Source: UBA1672 sp050633645 | GTDB taxonomy: Bacteria > Pseudomonadota > Alphaproteobacteria > Micavibrionales > Micavibrionaceae | Length of the DNA: 64,000 nt | Assembly: GCA_050633645.1 (NCBI GenBank) | Contig: JBOEGX010000001.1 | Span: 434,001-498,000 of the forward strand | Direction: 5' to 3' | Part shown: piece by piece, positions 33,623-42,794 of the stretch | How positions within the stretch are numbered: position 1 is the first letter of the stretch | How the letters are laid out: every line of letters starts with the position of its first letter | Position numbers and translations under genes: made by a program | The notes under the pieces: generated by a model | The model's input: only the letters and a program-made list of their open reading frames with translations | Told to the model about the DNA's origin: nothing | Database searches by the model: none

Positions 33623-36496
33623 ATGCTTACACATATATCGGTGCGCGGAGCGCGTGAACATAATCTGAAGAACATCAATATCGACATTCCGCGCGATAAG
33701 CTTGTTGTTATCACTGGCCTATCGGGTTCGGGGAAGTCTTCGCTCGCCTTTGATACGATATACGCAGAAGGGCAGCGCAGATATGTCGAAAGCTTATCCG
33801 CCTATGCCCGGCAATTCCTTGAGATGATGCAAAAACCCGATGTGGACAGTATTGAGGGGCTATCCCCCGCCATATCCATTGAACAAAAAACCACGAGCAA
33901 GAATCCGCGCTCTACCGTTGGTACGGTTACGGAAATATATGATTATATGCGCCTGCTCTGGGCGCGGGTCGGTGTGCCCTACTCCCCCGCGACTGGCTTG
34001 CCAATCACCAGCCAAACAGTGAGTGAAATTGTGGATCGTATTTTGGATATGGAAGACGGCACAAAGCTCTATATCCTTGCCCCAATCGTACGCGGCCGCA
34101 AAGGTGAATACCGCAAGGAATTCAAAGAGCTTCAAGCCAAGGGATTTCAACGGATTAAAGTCGACGGCACGATGTATGAAATCGACGACATCCCGCCGCT
34201 TGATAAGAAACTCAAACATGATATAGAGGTCGTCGTTGACCGCCTTGTTATTCGTGCAGACGACAAAGAATCCTTACAAAAACGCCTTGCGGACTCCGTG
34301 GAGACTGCGCTTGGCCTGGCAGATGGGCTTGTGATTGCCGAGAACGCGAACAGCGGCGAACAAACCCTATTCTCTGAAAAATTCGCTTGCCCCGTTTCAG
34401 GATTTACGATTGCAGAAATAGAACCCCGCCTGTTCTCCTTCAACTCCCCACATGGGGCGTGCCCGACTTGCGATGGTTTAGGGCAAAAACAAGATTTTGA
34501 TGAAGATCTTATTATCGCCGACAGCAACAAATCCATTGCGCAGGGCGCGATTGTGCCGTGGTCAAAAAATTTCGCGCCGTTTTATATGCAGGCGTTAGAG
34601 GCTGTTGCGGAACACTATGGCATTGATATTAAAACACCATGGAAAAATCTTAGCCAACAGCACAAGGACGTTATCCTTCACGGATCTGGAAAGACCATCA
34701 TCAAAACAGTCTATAAAAGCAAAAATGACAGCGTTTGGAATAGTAACAAACCATTTGAAGGGGTTATCACCAATCTAAAACGTCGCATGATGGAAACTGA
34801 GAGTAATGCCGCGCGTGAAGCTCTGTCATCTTATATGGTATCCTGCCCCTGCGATACGTGCGAGGGCCGACGCCTTAAACCCGAAGCATTAGCCGTAAAA
34901 ATTGACGGGCGCACGATTTCAGGTGTAAGCGCGAAAAGTATTGCCGAAGCGCATGAGTGGTTTTCAACACTTGATGACAAACTAACCAAGCAGCAATCGC
35001 AAATCGCCGAGAAAATCCTGAAAGAGATCAATGAACGCTTAAGCTTCTTGATGAATGTCGGCCTGAACTACCTCAACCTATCACGAAGTTCTGGCACACT
35101 ATCAGGCGGAGAGTCTCAGCGCATTCGCCTTGCATCACAAATCGGATCGGGATTGACGGGTGTTTTATATGTTTTAGACGAACCATCCATTGGTCTACAT
35201 CAACGCGATAACAATAGGTTACTGGAAACTCTTAAGAGGTTACGTGATATTGGAAATACGGTTTTAGTGGTCGAACATGATGAGGACGCCATCCGCACCG
35301 CCGACCACCTTATCGACATCGGCCCTGGCGCAGGTGTACATGGCGGGAAAATCATCGCGCAAGGTGCGCCAGAAGATGTGTTTAAAAACAAAGACAGCAT
35401 CACCGCCGCCTATATGCGCGGCGAGCGTGAAGTCCCCATTCCTGAAAAACGCCGCAAAGGCAAAAAGGGGCAATTCATTGAAGTTATAGGGGCGAGTGGA
35501 AATAACCTCAAAGATGTGAGCGCCAAATTCCCGCTTGGTACATTTACCTGTGTGACGGGTGTTTCCGGATCAGGGAAATCAACACTAACGCTTGATACGC
35601 TCTACCGCGCGGCAAGTAAAACCCTAATGAAGTCAAAGGAATCACCCCTGCCCCACAAAGATATCAAGGGGTTAGAGCATGTCGATAAGGTCATCGACAT
35701 AGACCAAAGCCCGATTGGGCGCACACCAAGATCAAACCCCGCGACATATACGGGCGCGTTTGGGCCAATACGTGACTGGTTTGCGGGACTTCCTGAGGCA
35801 AAAGCACGCGGATATAAGGCAGGCAGATTTTCGTTCAACGTCAAAGGCGGCCGATGCGAGGCATGTCAAGGTGACGGCGTGATTAAGATTGAGATGCACT
35901 TCCTGCCCGATGTTTATGTGGAGTGTGAGACCTGCAAGGGCAAACGTTATAACCGTGAAACGCTAGAGGTTAAATATAAGGGCAAATCTATCGCTGATGT
36001 TCTGGATATGACCGTCGAAGACGCGGCAGAGTTCTTCGAGGCCATCCCCGCTATTCACGGGAAAATGGAAACACTAAAAAGTGTTGGCCTGACCTATATC
36101 AAAGTTGGGCAACAGGCAAACACCCTTTCTGGTGGTGAGGCGCAGCGCATTAAACTCTCGAAAGAACTATCTAAACGCTCTACGGGTAAAACGCTCTATA
36201 TCCTCGACGAACCAACAACTGGCCTGCATTTTGAAGATGTCCGAAAACTGATGGAGGTTCTGCACACCCTTGTTAATCAGGGCAATAGCGTCATCGTTAT
36301 CGAACACAATCTGGATGTCATCAAAACCGCAGATCACATCATTGATATTGGCCCCGAGGGCGGGGATAAGGGCGGCGAAGTGGTCGCAACAGGCACGCCA
36401 GAGGATATCTGCGGCGTGGCGCGCAGCTATACGGGGCATTTTTTGAAGGATGTTTTGCACAAAGAGCGCTCAGAAACAACGGCGGCGGCGGAATAG
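33623..36496 (+). CDS. uvrA: Excinuclease ABC subunit A
   Basis: UvrA scans DNA for lesions in nucleotide excision repair and hands over to UvrB; Mfd also recruits it. The 957 residues carry two ABC ATPase modules: Walker A GLSGSGKSSLAF near residue 30 and GVSGSGKSTLT in the second, with signatures LSGGESQRIRLA and LSGGEAQRIKLS. Two zinc-finger regions have cysteine pairs (CPTCDGLG...; CEACQGDGVIKIEM). The start ATG at 33623 gives MLTHISVRGAREHNLKNI. Length is typical. Confidence 0.98.
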   Translation: MLTHISVRGAREHNLKNINIDIPRDKLVVITGLSGSGKSSLAFDTIYAEGQRRYVESLSAYARQFLEMMQKPDVDSIEGLSPAISIEQKTTSKNPRSTVGTVTEIYDYMRLLWARVGVPYSPATGLPITSQTVSEIVDRILDMEDGTKLYILAPIVRGRKGEYRKEFKELQAKGFQRIKVDGTMYEIDDIPPLDKKLKHDIEVVVDRLVIRADDKESLQKRLADSVETALGLADGLVIAENANSGEQTLFSEKFACPVSGFTIAEIEPRLFSFNSPHGACPTCDGLGQKQDFDEDLIIADSNKSIAQGAIVPWSKNFAPFYMQALEAVAEHYGIDIKTPWKNLSQQHKDVILHGSGKTIIKTVYKSKNDSVWNSNKPFEGVITNLKRRMMETESNAAREALSSYMVSCPCDTCEGRRLKPEALAVKIDGRTISGVSAKSIAEAHEWFSTLDDKLTKQQSQIAEKILKEINERLSFLMNVGLNYLNLSRSSGTLSGGESQRIRLASQIGSGLTGVLYVLDEPSIGLHQRDNNRLLETLKRLRDIGNTVLVVEHDEDAIRTADHLIDIGPGAGVHGGKIIAQGAPEDVFKNKDSITAAYMRGEREVPIPEKRRKGKKGQFIEVIGASGNNLKDVSAKFPLGTFTCVTGVSGSGKSTLTLDTLYRAASKTLMKSKESPLPHKDIKGLEHVDKVIDIDQSPIGRTPRSNPATYTGAFGPIRDWFAGLPEAKARGYKAGRFSFNVKGGRCEACQGDGVIKIEMHFLPDVYVECETCKGKRYNRETLEVKYKGKSIADVLDMTVEDAAEFFEAIPAIHGKMETLKSVGLTYIKVGQQANTLSGGEAQRIKLSKELSKRSTGKTLYILDEPTTGLHFEDVRKLMEVLHTLVNQGNSVIVIEHNLDVIKTADHIIDIGPEGGDKGGEVVATGTPEDICGVARSYTGHFLKDVLHKERSETTAAAE

Positions 36497-36542
36497 GAAA
36501 ACTTCCCCCTTTCAAAACACAACATAATGTTTGGAGATATCA

Positions 36543-38576
36543 CTAAATTCTAAACGCAATATCTTGATTTCTTTGCACTTCAATATTATTGGTCTGGTCA
36601 TTCGCGTTCTGCTCTAATGAATTGACCATTTTAAAACCACCAGAATCAATGTCTTCTGTGCTGTTATTAAACAGCTCGGACATGGTCATACCGTTTGCTG
36701 TCAATTCACCTTCTTTGAATTCTGGCGGCCCAACGATGATAAGATCAACGCGCTCGGTCGTGTAGGCCGTGCCCTCAACACCCTTTGTGTAGCCCTTATC
36801 CTGCTCTTGTTCTTGCTCTTGTTCAAAAACCATTTGTTCCGGCCGCACTTCAAGTGCGTCGGGAGCCACACCTTGGGAACGCCCCATAATATAATCATTA
36901 ATCAGCGCTGTATTCTGCTCCAGCGTATCTTGCTCATCAAGCCCAAATACAGTCCTTCCAACAACATTAGAATCTTCATACGCTTCTACATAGGCCGCAA
37001 TCTCGGGATGATTCTTGGTAAAATTAGCCGGATCATCTTCCGATTTAGCAAGTTTGCGCGCATAATCAAGGCGTTCCTCCACGGGCAAAATTTCCAAAAA
37101 AGCCTGCACCTGCTCGGGATCGGACATCAGCTTGTCCATCTCGACAATCAAATTCTGCTTTGCATCGGCTTCCGCTTTAAAAACAGCTTCGGGATCATCA
37201 ACTGGCTGGTCGTAATCCCCGTGTGACTGCGACTGTCTATCATAAACCGCCATGCGGTATTCATTATTGGCCTCAATCACCGCATGAAATTCTTCCGGTA
37301 CGCCTTCCGTACGCTTCGGCAACTCGTTCGCCGATTCCAGCAACATCTCCGCCCGTGCAGAAGTTCCACTAAAAAGACTCATAGATAAGGCTTGATATTG
37401 ATCCTCGCTCAAATGAGGCGCATATTCATCCGCCCATTCCTCGAATTTGCTTTTAGCCCATGCCTCAACACCAGCTGTCACAACAATAGACGCACCAGTT
37501 GGATCAACCGCACCAATCGCTGCATCCCCTGCCATAACCTTCTCGATATCGGCACTCATCTCTTGATATTTTTCTAAGGCCGTGTCACTCAGAATACCTT
37601 GTGCATGGAACTCCTGCGCCATATCCTTCTGGGCATCATGGGCAATATGCGTCAAAACCGCCGCCCCCAGCGAAACTCCAATTCCAACAAGCGGTACATT
37701 GCCCCCCATCCGTGCGAGCTTGGCCATTCTTGACAGTTCCTGAACGCCTTCCAAAGTATCAGCCGTTTTTGCCAGAGCCCGTGCCTCGGCAATATTATCG
37801 CCAACATTGCCAATCTCTCCGGCGGCCGCTTTGGCATCAATCTTTGCCTGTTCACTGCTCCAATCATAAGGTGGGTCAGGCTCTGCCCTATTTATCTCAT
37901 ATTTCCTATATATCCCATATACCCATCTTTCAGCCGAAGAATCGGGCCTAAAATTTTTCTTAGAGTTATTAAAAAGTTCTTCAGCATCTACAATTTCTGC
38001 GCCCGGATCAAGTATCACCGGCGTCCCATCCGCTTTTAAACCTATTTGATCTGCTCTGTAGCCGCCATCTGCCCCCTTCAGATCAAGAGCAACTTTACCG
38101 TCTTTTGCCAATCCGACTTCAACCTGATGGAATAAATCATAAGTTTCACTAGCCGATATTTTTCCCTCTTCAAGCAAATTTTCAAGAGACGGCGCATCCT
38201 GCATTACTTCGTATCGTATACCAGAATGCGTATAATCACCATCGACCTGCAAAACATGTTTAACAGGCTCTCTTTCCAGCCGAATCCGCCCTCTTATTTC
38301 CTCATCAAATCTGATAACCATGCCAGATTCAGTACGCAAAGCAAAAGCATCACTCCCATTTCCGGCGAATTCAAAGCTTTCGTGGCCTAATTCTTTTAGG
38401 TGTTGTCCTATTTCTTCTACAAGCTCGGGATTACGCGATAATAAAACAACCGCATTTGTACTAAATTCACTAACACCCTTTGCATCAATAGTTTTTGCGG
38501 CATCTGCAACGGCCTCAGAGAAGGAAAGAGTCGGATTGTTATTAACATGCGTCGTAGCCCTCAGATCTTCTGGCAC
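36543..38576 (-). CDS. Large protein with kinase-like N-terminus and hydrophobic helical middle, unknown role
   Basis: A 677-residue protein without recognised family. Residues about 70-200 look like a kinase-type fold: a glycine-containing GNGSDAFAL strand, VIRF where the lysine strand should be (Arg instead of Lys), and VMQDAPSLENLLEEG as hinge. ALDLKG then ADQIGLKADGTPVILDPGA resemble the catalytic loop and the DFG-like metal motif. A hydrophobic segment (VPLVGIGVSLGAAVLTHIA, near 294-312) may insert into a membrane. The rest is acidic and helical, with an E/Q run (EQEQEQEQD). The frame opens at 38669, but a promoter-like pair lies inside; the GTG at 38576 has AAGGGGA in front. Confidence 0.7.
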   Translation of the reverse strand: MPEDLRATTHVNNNPTLSFSEAVADAAKTIDAKGVSEFSTNAVVLLSRNPELVEEIGQHLKELGHESFEFAGNGSDAFALRTESGMVIRFDEEIRGRIRLEREPVKHVLQVDGDYTHSGIRYEVMQDAPSLENLLEEGKISASETYDLFHQVEVGLAKDGKVALDLKGADGGYRADQIGLKADGTPVILDPGAEIVDAEELFNNSKKNFRPDSSAERWVYGIYRKYEINRAEPDPPYDWSSEQAKIDAKAAAGEIGNVGDNIAEARALAKTADTLEGVQELSRMAKLARMGGNVPLVGIGVSLGAAVLTHIAHDAQKDMAQEFHAQGILSDTALEKYQEMSADIEKVMAGDAAIGAVDPTGASIVVTAGVEAWAKSKFEEWADEYAPHLSEDQYQALSMSLFSGTSARAEMLLESANELPKRTEGVPEEFHAVIEANNEYRMAVYDRQSQSHGDYDQPVDDPEAVFKAEADAKQNLIVEMDKLMSDPEQVQAFLEILPVEERLDYARKLAKSEDDPANFTKNHPEIAAYVEAYEDSNVVGRTVFGLDEQDTLEQNTALINDYIMGRSQGVAPDALEVRPEQMVFEQEQEQEQDKGYTKGVEGTAYTTERVDLIIVGPPEFKEGELTANGMTMSELFNNSTEDIDSGGFKMVNSLEQNANDQTNNIEVQRNQDIAFRI

Positions 38577-38630
38577 CCCTGTATCCCCTTGTTTTTTATT
38601 GTTTTTATTCGCCCTTAAAACTACAGTAAA

Positions 38631-38659
38631 ACTATGACATGTTTTTATTTTTTTGTCAA
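38631..38659 (-). promoter_or_regulatory. Candidate promoter of the kinase-like gene
   Basis: On the minus strand TTGACA (38659-38654) and CATAGT (38636-38631) are 17 bases apart, with a start expected near 38624. This lies inside the longer annotated frame and supports the GTG start at 38576. Confidence 0.6.
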
Positions 38660-38785
38660 AAATATGCACCCATATGTTATATCCCGTTCTCTAAAAAAAA
38701 GTGATGCTGGCAGTTAAAAGCAATGATATCAGGCGGGTTAAACTTCCCACTTCCAAAAACCCCAGAAAAACGCCATTATAGGCGC

Positions 38786-39151
38786 ATGCCAAAAGACATT
38801 AGCGATAAACTCACAGCCGAGTTCAAAAAGAACCTGAAAGCAATCCTTGAAGAGCGTAAGGGGAAGACTAACCCTAAAAAACTCTCTGTTGATGCAGGCC
38901 TTGGGGAAACTGCGATTCGCGACATTCTGCAAAATCGTTCAGCCAGTCCGAAGCTAGATACCATTCATAAAATAGCAGGGGCGCTCAACGTGCCTGTTTA
39001 TCGCCTTATCCCATCCATGATCGATCAATCCTATGAAGAGCTTGCGAAACTTAGGGAAGAAAATCGTATTTTGCGCGAAGCCGTGGGAGAAGGTTTTGAG
39101 GATATGGACACCCTTAAAAAAGCCGCCAAAGCCCGAAGCAATAAAAAATAG
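38786..39151 (+). CDS. XRE-family helix-turn-helix regulator
   Basis: A 121-residue phage-repressor-like DNA-binding protein. The helix-turn-helix is KKLSVDAGLGETAIRDIL with a third helix near SPKLDTIHKIAGAL. A short helical tail (YEELAKLREENRILREAV) may dimerise. The frame opens at 38723; ATG 38786 (MPKDISDKL) is preferred because it begins at the conserved part, but its ribosome-binding site is weak. It faces the kinase-like gene across about 200 bases, so it may control it. A weak terminator lies at 39214-39234. Confidence 0.85.
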   Translation: MPKDISDKLTAEFKKNLKAILEERKGKTNPKKLSVDAGLGETAIRDILQNRSASPKLDTIHKIAGALNVPVYRLIPSMIDQSYEELAKLREENRILREAVGEGFEDMDTLKKAAKARSNKK

Positions 39152-39213
39152 CCCCATAATTTCATTCTAAAACAATAAGATAAGCCATTTATTTAATTGG
39201 CATGCGTTAAACA

Positions 39214-39234
39214 CACCCTTACGGGGTGATTTTT
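39214..39234 (+). terminator. Weak terminator after the XRE gene
   Basis: CACCC (39214-39218) pairs with GGGTG (39224-39228), followed by five T residues (39230-39234). The stem is short, so efficiency is doubtful. Confidence 0.45.
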
Positions 39235-39238
39235 CCCA

Positions 39239-39267
39239 TTGACACACCGCCGCGAATGTGTGATAAA
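39239..39267 (+). promoter_or_regulatory. Candidate promoter with overlapping operator
   Basis: TTGACA (39239-39244) and GATAAA (39262-39267) are 17 bases apart. The inverted repeat TGTGA-N4-TCACA overlaps the -10 box and TATAC-N4-GTATA follows a few bases later. These look like regulator sites. Only the non-coding hairpin region follows downstream on this strand. Confidence 0.45.
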
Positions 39268-39301
39268 TCACATATACACGCGTATACATGCTCATGGGCA
39301 G

Positions 39302-39340
39302 GGCGCCCCCTCTTTCCCACACAAACTATGAGGGGGCGCC
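39302..39340. other. Strong GC-rich inverted repeat (11 bp)
   Basis: GGCGCCCCCTC (39302-39312) pairs perfectly with GAGGGGGCGCC (39330-39340) around a 17-base loop. There is no T-run directly after it, so it is not a terminator. It lies downstream of the promoter-like pair at 39239-39267 and may be the core of a non-coding RNA, or an operator. Confidence 0.6.
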
Positions 39341-39397
39341 TACCTCGGAAAACGTATAAAAACGCGTCCACGCAGAAAACAGCGCTCTACACTACGG

Positions 39398-40627
39398 TTA
39401 TATTTCTATAATTTTTTTATTATATAGATGAGAGATCTCTTCATCATTTAGTTTCAATACCTTCTCTAGCACATTTTTTGTATGCTGCCCCAATACTGGA
39501 GGAGCGCTTTCGTAGGAGACAGGCGTTTGTGATAGCTTTAAAGGCGACCCAACACTTGGCACTTTTCCAGCGACAGGATGCTCCAAACCAATCTGCATAT
39601 CACGATGCAAAACTTGTGGATCGTCAAAAACACGGTCAATGGTGTTAATTGGGCCACAAGGCACCTGCTCTTTTTCTAGAGCCTTTATCCACCAATCCAA
39701 TGGTTGCGTTGCAATTCTATCTTGTAAAATGGGTACGAGTGTTGCGCGGTTTTTCACCCGCGACGCGTTCGTTTTGAAACGCTCATCTTCTGATAATTCC
39801 TCGAGCCCTGCTACAGCACAAAACCTTACAAATTGCCCATCATTTCCAATGGTTAATATCATATGCCCGTCTTTTGTAGAAAAGGACTGATACGGCACAA
39901 TATTAGGGTGTGCATTACCCAACCGCCCTGGCACGTTACCACTGATGAGATAATTCATCGCTTGGTTTGCCAAGGTTGCCACCTGCACATCAAGTAAGGA
40001 TATGTCGATATACTGCCCCTCTCCTGTGCGATCACGATGAGCGAGGGCGGCCTGTATGCCAATAACCGTATAAAGCCCGGTCATTACATCTGATAATGCG
40101 ACACCGACCTTAACTGGACCAGCGCCTGGTTCACCATCTGGATTCCCGGTGACACTCATTAGGCCGCTCATACCTTGAATTAAAAAATCGTACCCCGCGC
40201 GATCAGCATAAGGCCCCGTTTGCCCAAAGCCAGTGATAGAACAATACACAAGATCCGGCTTAATCTGCTTCAGGCTGTCATAGTCGAGACCATATTTCTT
40301 AAGGCCACCAACTTTGAAATTTTCAATCACCACATCACATTCAGCGGCGAGTTTTTTTATGAGCTCCTGCCCCTCTGGCTTGGCCATATCAATGACAACA
40401 GATTGTTTATTGCGGTTAGCCGCCATGTAGTATGCGGCGTCACTTGTATCATTTCCTGTCTCATCTTTAATGTATGGAGGCCCCCATTGACGCGTATCAT
40501 CACCAACCCTTGGGCGCTCAACCTTAATGATCTCGGCGCCTAAATCACCAAGGGTTTGGCTCGCCCATGGACCAGCCAATATGCGTGAAAGATCAAGAAC
40601 TCTGATATGTGAGAGCGCGCCGCTCAT
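39398..40627 (-). CDS. CaiB/BaiF (family III) CoA-transferase
   Basis: A 409-residue class III CoA-transferase. Family blocks are VLDLSRILAGPWASQTLGDLGAEIIKVE at the N-terminus (split by the length limit), the catalytic aspartate in AGYDFLIQGMSG (Asp147), GDVMTG-type turn SDVMTGLY, and the GPINTIDRVFDDPQV C-terminal block. It sits 15 bases after gcdH on the same strand, a pairing that suggests the succinate-glutarate CoA-transferase type (SUGCT) feeding glutaryl-CoA. That substrate is inferred from context, not from residues. Confidence 0.88.
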   Translation of the reverse strand: MSGALSHIRVLDLSRILAGPWASQTLGDLGAEIIKVERPRVGDDTRQWGPPYIKDETGNDTSDAAYYMAANRNKQSVVIDMAKPEGQELIKKLAAECDVVIENFKVGGLKKYGLDYDSLKQIKPDLVYCSITGFGQTGPYADRAGYDFLIQGMSGLMSVTGNPDGEPGAGPVKVGVALSDVMTGLYTVIGIQAALAHRDRTGEGQYIDISLLDVQVATLANQAMNYLISGNVPGRLGNAHPNIVPYQSFSTKDGHMILTIGNDGQFVRFCAVAGLEELSEDERFKTNASRVKNRATLVPILQDRIATQPLDWWIKALEKEQVPCGPINTIDRVFDDPQVLHRDMQIGLEHPVAGKVPSVGSPLKLSQTPVSYESAPPVLGQHTKNVLEKVLKLNDEEISHLYNKKIIEI

Positions 40628-40642
40628 TAACCACTCTCCGTA

Positions 40643-41821
40643 TTAAAAGAATGCCTGTAAGCCTGTTTGAGCACGACCCAAAATCAACGTATGGATATCG
40701 TATGTGCCCTCATAGGTGTTTACAGTTTCTAAATTCACCATGTGGCGCATAACATGAAATTCATCAGAAATACCATTACCACCATGCATATCACGTGCAA
40801 GGCGGGCAACATCCAAAGACTTACCAACATTGTTGCGCTTAATCATAGATATATTCTCAACCGCGCAATTATCATCATCCATCAGGCGTCCCACGCGCAA
40901 GGCGGCTTGTAGCCCCAACGTGATTTCCGTTTGCATATCCGCAAGTTTGCGCTGGAAAAGTTGGTTTTGCGCCAAAGGACGTTCAAACTGCTTTCTATCC
41001 AAACCGTATTGCAAAGCCGCATGCCAGCAATATTCAGCCGCGCCAAGAACGCCCCACGCAATACCAAAACGCGCCTTATTCAAACAGCCGAATGGCCCCT
41101 TCAACCCCTCTACATTAGGCAGAATATGATCATCAGATACAAAGGCATTATCAAGAACAATCTCACCTGTTATAGAAGCACGCAGGCTCATTTTCCCTTC
41201 AATTTTTGGTGTAGAAAACCCATCAGTATCGCGCTCTATGATAAAGCCACGAATTTTTCCATCTAATTTCGCCCAGACTATCGCGATATCACAAATAGGA
41301 GAATTGGTGATCCATGTTTTACTGCCTGTTAAACGATAACCACCATCGACTTTTTCAGCACGTGTTTTCATACCGCCTGGATCGGACCCATGATCTGGCT
41401 CTGTAAGACCAAAACACCCAATATATTCACCTGTTGCAAGCTTAGGAAGGTATTTTTTGCGCTGCCCCTCTGAACCGAATGCAAAAATTGGATGCATCAC
41501 AAGCGAGGACTGCACACTCATTGCAGAACGATAACCAGAATCGACGCGCTCTACCTCACGCCCGACCAAACCATAGGAAACATGGCTCATCCCAGCGCAG
41601 CCATATTCTTCAGGTATAGTACAACCAAGCAAGCCAAGTTCACCAAATTCACTCATGATCTCACGATCAAAAACCTCATTACGGTTGGCCTCCAAAATAC
41701 GCGGCATTAAGCGATCCTGACAAAACGCGTGCGCACTGTCACGTACCATGCGCTCCTCTTCTGTCAACTGATCATCAAATAGAAACGGATCATCCCATTT
41801 AAACGCTACCTTAGTGACCAT
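40643..41821 (-). CDS. gcdH: Glutaryl-CoA dehydrogenase (acyl-CoA dehydrogenase family)
   Basis: Glutaryl-CoA dehydrogenase turns glutaryl-CoA to crotonyl-CoA plus CO2 in lysine and tryptophan breakdown. The 392-residue protein has acyl-CoA dehydrogenase blocks CFGLTEPDHGSDPGGM, ITNSPICDIAIVWA, and the catalytic glutamate Glu371 in TYEGTYDIHTLILGRA. The sequence (NSPICDIAIVWAKLDG, RGFIIERD) matches the GCDH subfamily well. The CoA-transferase gene follows 15 bases downstream. The ATG at 41821 is preceded by a weak AAGGAATA site. Confidence 0.92.
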   Translation of the reverse strand: MVTKVAFKWDDPFLFDDQLTEEERMVRDSAHAFCQDRLMPRILEANRNEVFDREIMSEFGELGLLGCTIPEEYGCAGMSHVSYGLVGREVERVDSGYRSAMSVQSSLVMHPIFAFGSEGQRKKYLPKLATGEYIGCFGLTEPDHGSDPGGMKTRAEKVDGGYRLTGSKTWITNSPICDIAIVWAKLDGKIRGFIIERDTDGFSTPKIEGKMSLRASITGEIVLDNAFVSDDHILPNVEGLKGPFGCLNKARFGIAWGVLGAAEYCWHAALQYGLDRKQFERPLAQNQLFQRKLADMQTEITLGLQAALRVGRLMDDDNCAVENISMIKRNNVGKSLDVARLARDMHGGNGISDEFHVMRHMVNLETVNTYEGTYDIHTLILGRAQTGLQAFF

Positions 41822-41961
41822 AGGTTATTCCTTATCGTAATTTTTGCTTGGCTCTTTTTTAAATGATCGCAGGTGGAAATAAAAGAGGTTATTTCTTATA
41901 TGTGCAAGTGTAATCCACGCAAGATACCTACGGTATTTATAATATCAAAATCATAGAAAGA

Positions 41962-42046
41962 TGGTGCCCCCAGCGAGACTCGAACTCGCACTCCCGAAGG
42001 AACTGGATTTTGAATCCAGCGCGTCTACCAATTCCACCACAGGGGC
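41962..42046 (-). tRNA. tRNA-Leu (CAA)
   Basis: On the minus strand GCCCCTG pairs with TGGGGGC (two G-T wobbles), then discriminator A and CCA. The anticodon stem CTGGA/TCCAG holds loop TTCAAAA (anticodon CAA). A long variable arm (CTTCGGG region) is typical for leucine tRNA, and the T-arm is GTTCGAGTC. Total length is 85 nt with CCA. Confidence 0.95.
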
Positions 42047-42118
42047 TCTGTGACAACAGAAAACGTGAGGGGATCATACTGATTTCGAAAAAATCTTCAA
42101 CTTAAAAATTCGTTTTTA

Positions 42119-42706
42119 TTATTCGGGAGTTCTTAGAGGAATAACATCGGCGAGTTTTGTTGAATAACGCAACCTCTTATCATAGTGATCTTGCCCGAAT
42201 TGTGCCTTTGCGACATTCCCCTCATGCACGACGACCTTTGGAAAGCCTTTGTCTGGATTGCTCCATTTTTCTAAAATCGAAGCCAGTTGATTTTCAGCAA
42301 TATGAGCGCGAACGAGTAGTTTGGAGCTCTCTTTTTCCAGGGTGAAATAAGCACCATCTTCCTTTGGTTCTATTTTTTCTATTAAATCAGGATCAATAGC
42401 AAGATATGGATTACCCGATATAACCCGCAGGTTTTCATTATACGATGCCAGTGAACTGGCGTTCTGACAGGCATTGCCCAAACCTTTAACACCATGCATA
42501 ATATCAGTATTCTCAAGGCCATTTCCAAAGTCACACACAGCACGGATATCGTGCAGCATGCCTTTTTCTTCGTCATGATAAGAATGGACATGCACGGCGG
42601 ATATGCTTTTCGCGTGATTTTCACCGAGAGCAATCTCTGGATGCTTATTCCCCGCTATGACACAGAACAACGCGCCTATACCTTTTATTTCACTCTCATT
42701 ACTCAT
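42119..42706 (-). CDS. Hypothetical protein
   Basis: About 195 residues, no signal peptide or membrane segment. The N-terminal half (GIGALFCVIAGNKHPEIALGENHAKSISAVHVHSYHDEE in pieces) suggests beta strands; the C-terminal half has charged helices (ENQLASILEKWSNPDKGFPKVVV). The frame also opens at 42748; ATG 42706 has a GGGG stretch at the right spacing and is preferred. No family was recognised. It lies alone between tRNA-Leu and the divergent exoD-type gene. Confidence 0.65.
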   Translation of the reverse strand: MSNESEIKGIGALFCVIAGNKHPEIALGENHAKSISAVHVHSYHDEEKGMLHDIRAVCDFGNGLENTDIMHGVKGLGNACQNASSLASYNENLRVISGNPYLAIDPDLIEKIEPKEDGAYFTLEKESSKLLVRAHIAENQLASILEKWSNPDKGFPKVVVHEGNVAKAQFGQDHYDKRLRYSTKLADVIPLRTPE

Positions 42707-42794
42707 CCAAGATACCCCAGTTTTTTTGTATAAATCGTTATACATCAATCAAAACACACTCGTCAAATAACGATGCATTTGCTATTGCTTTGTG

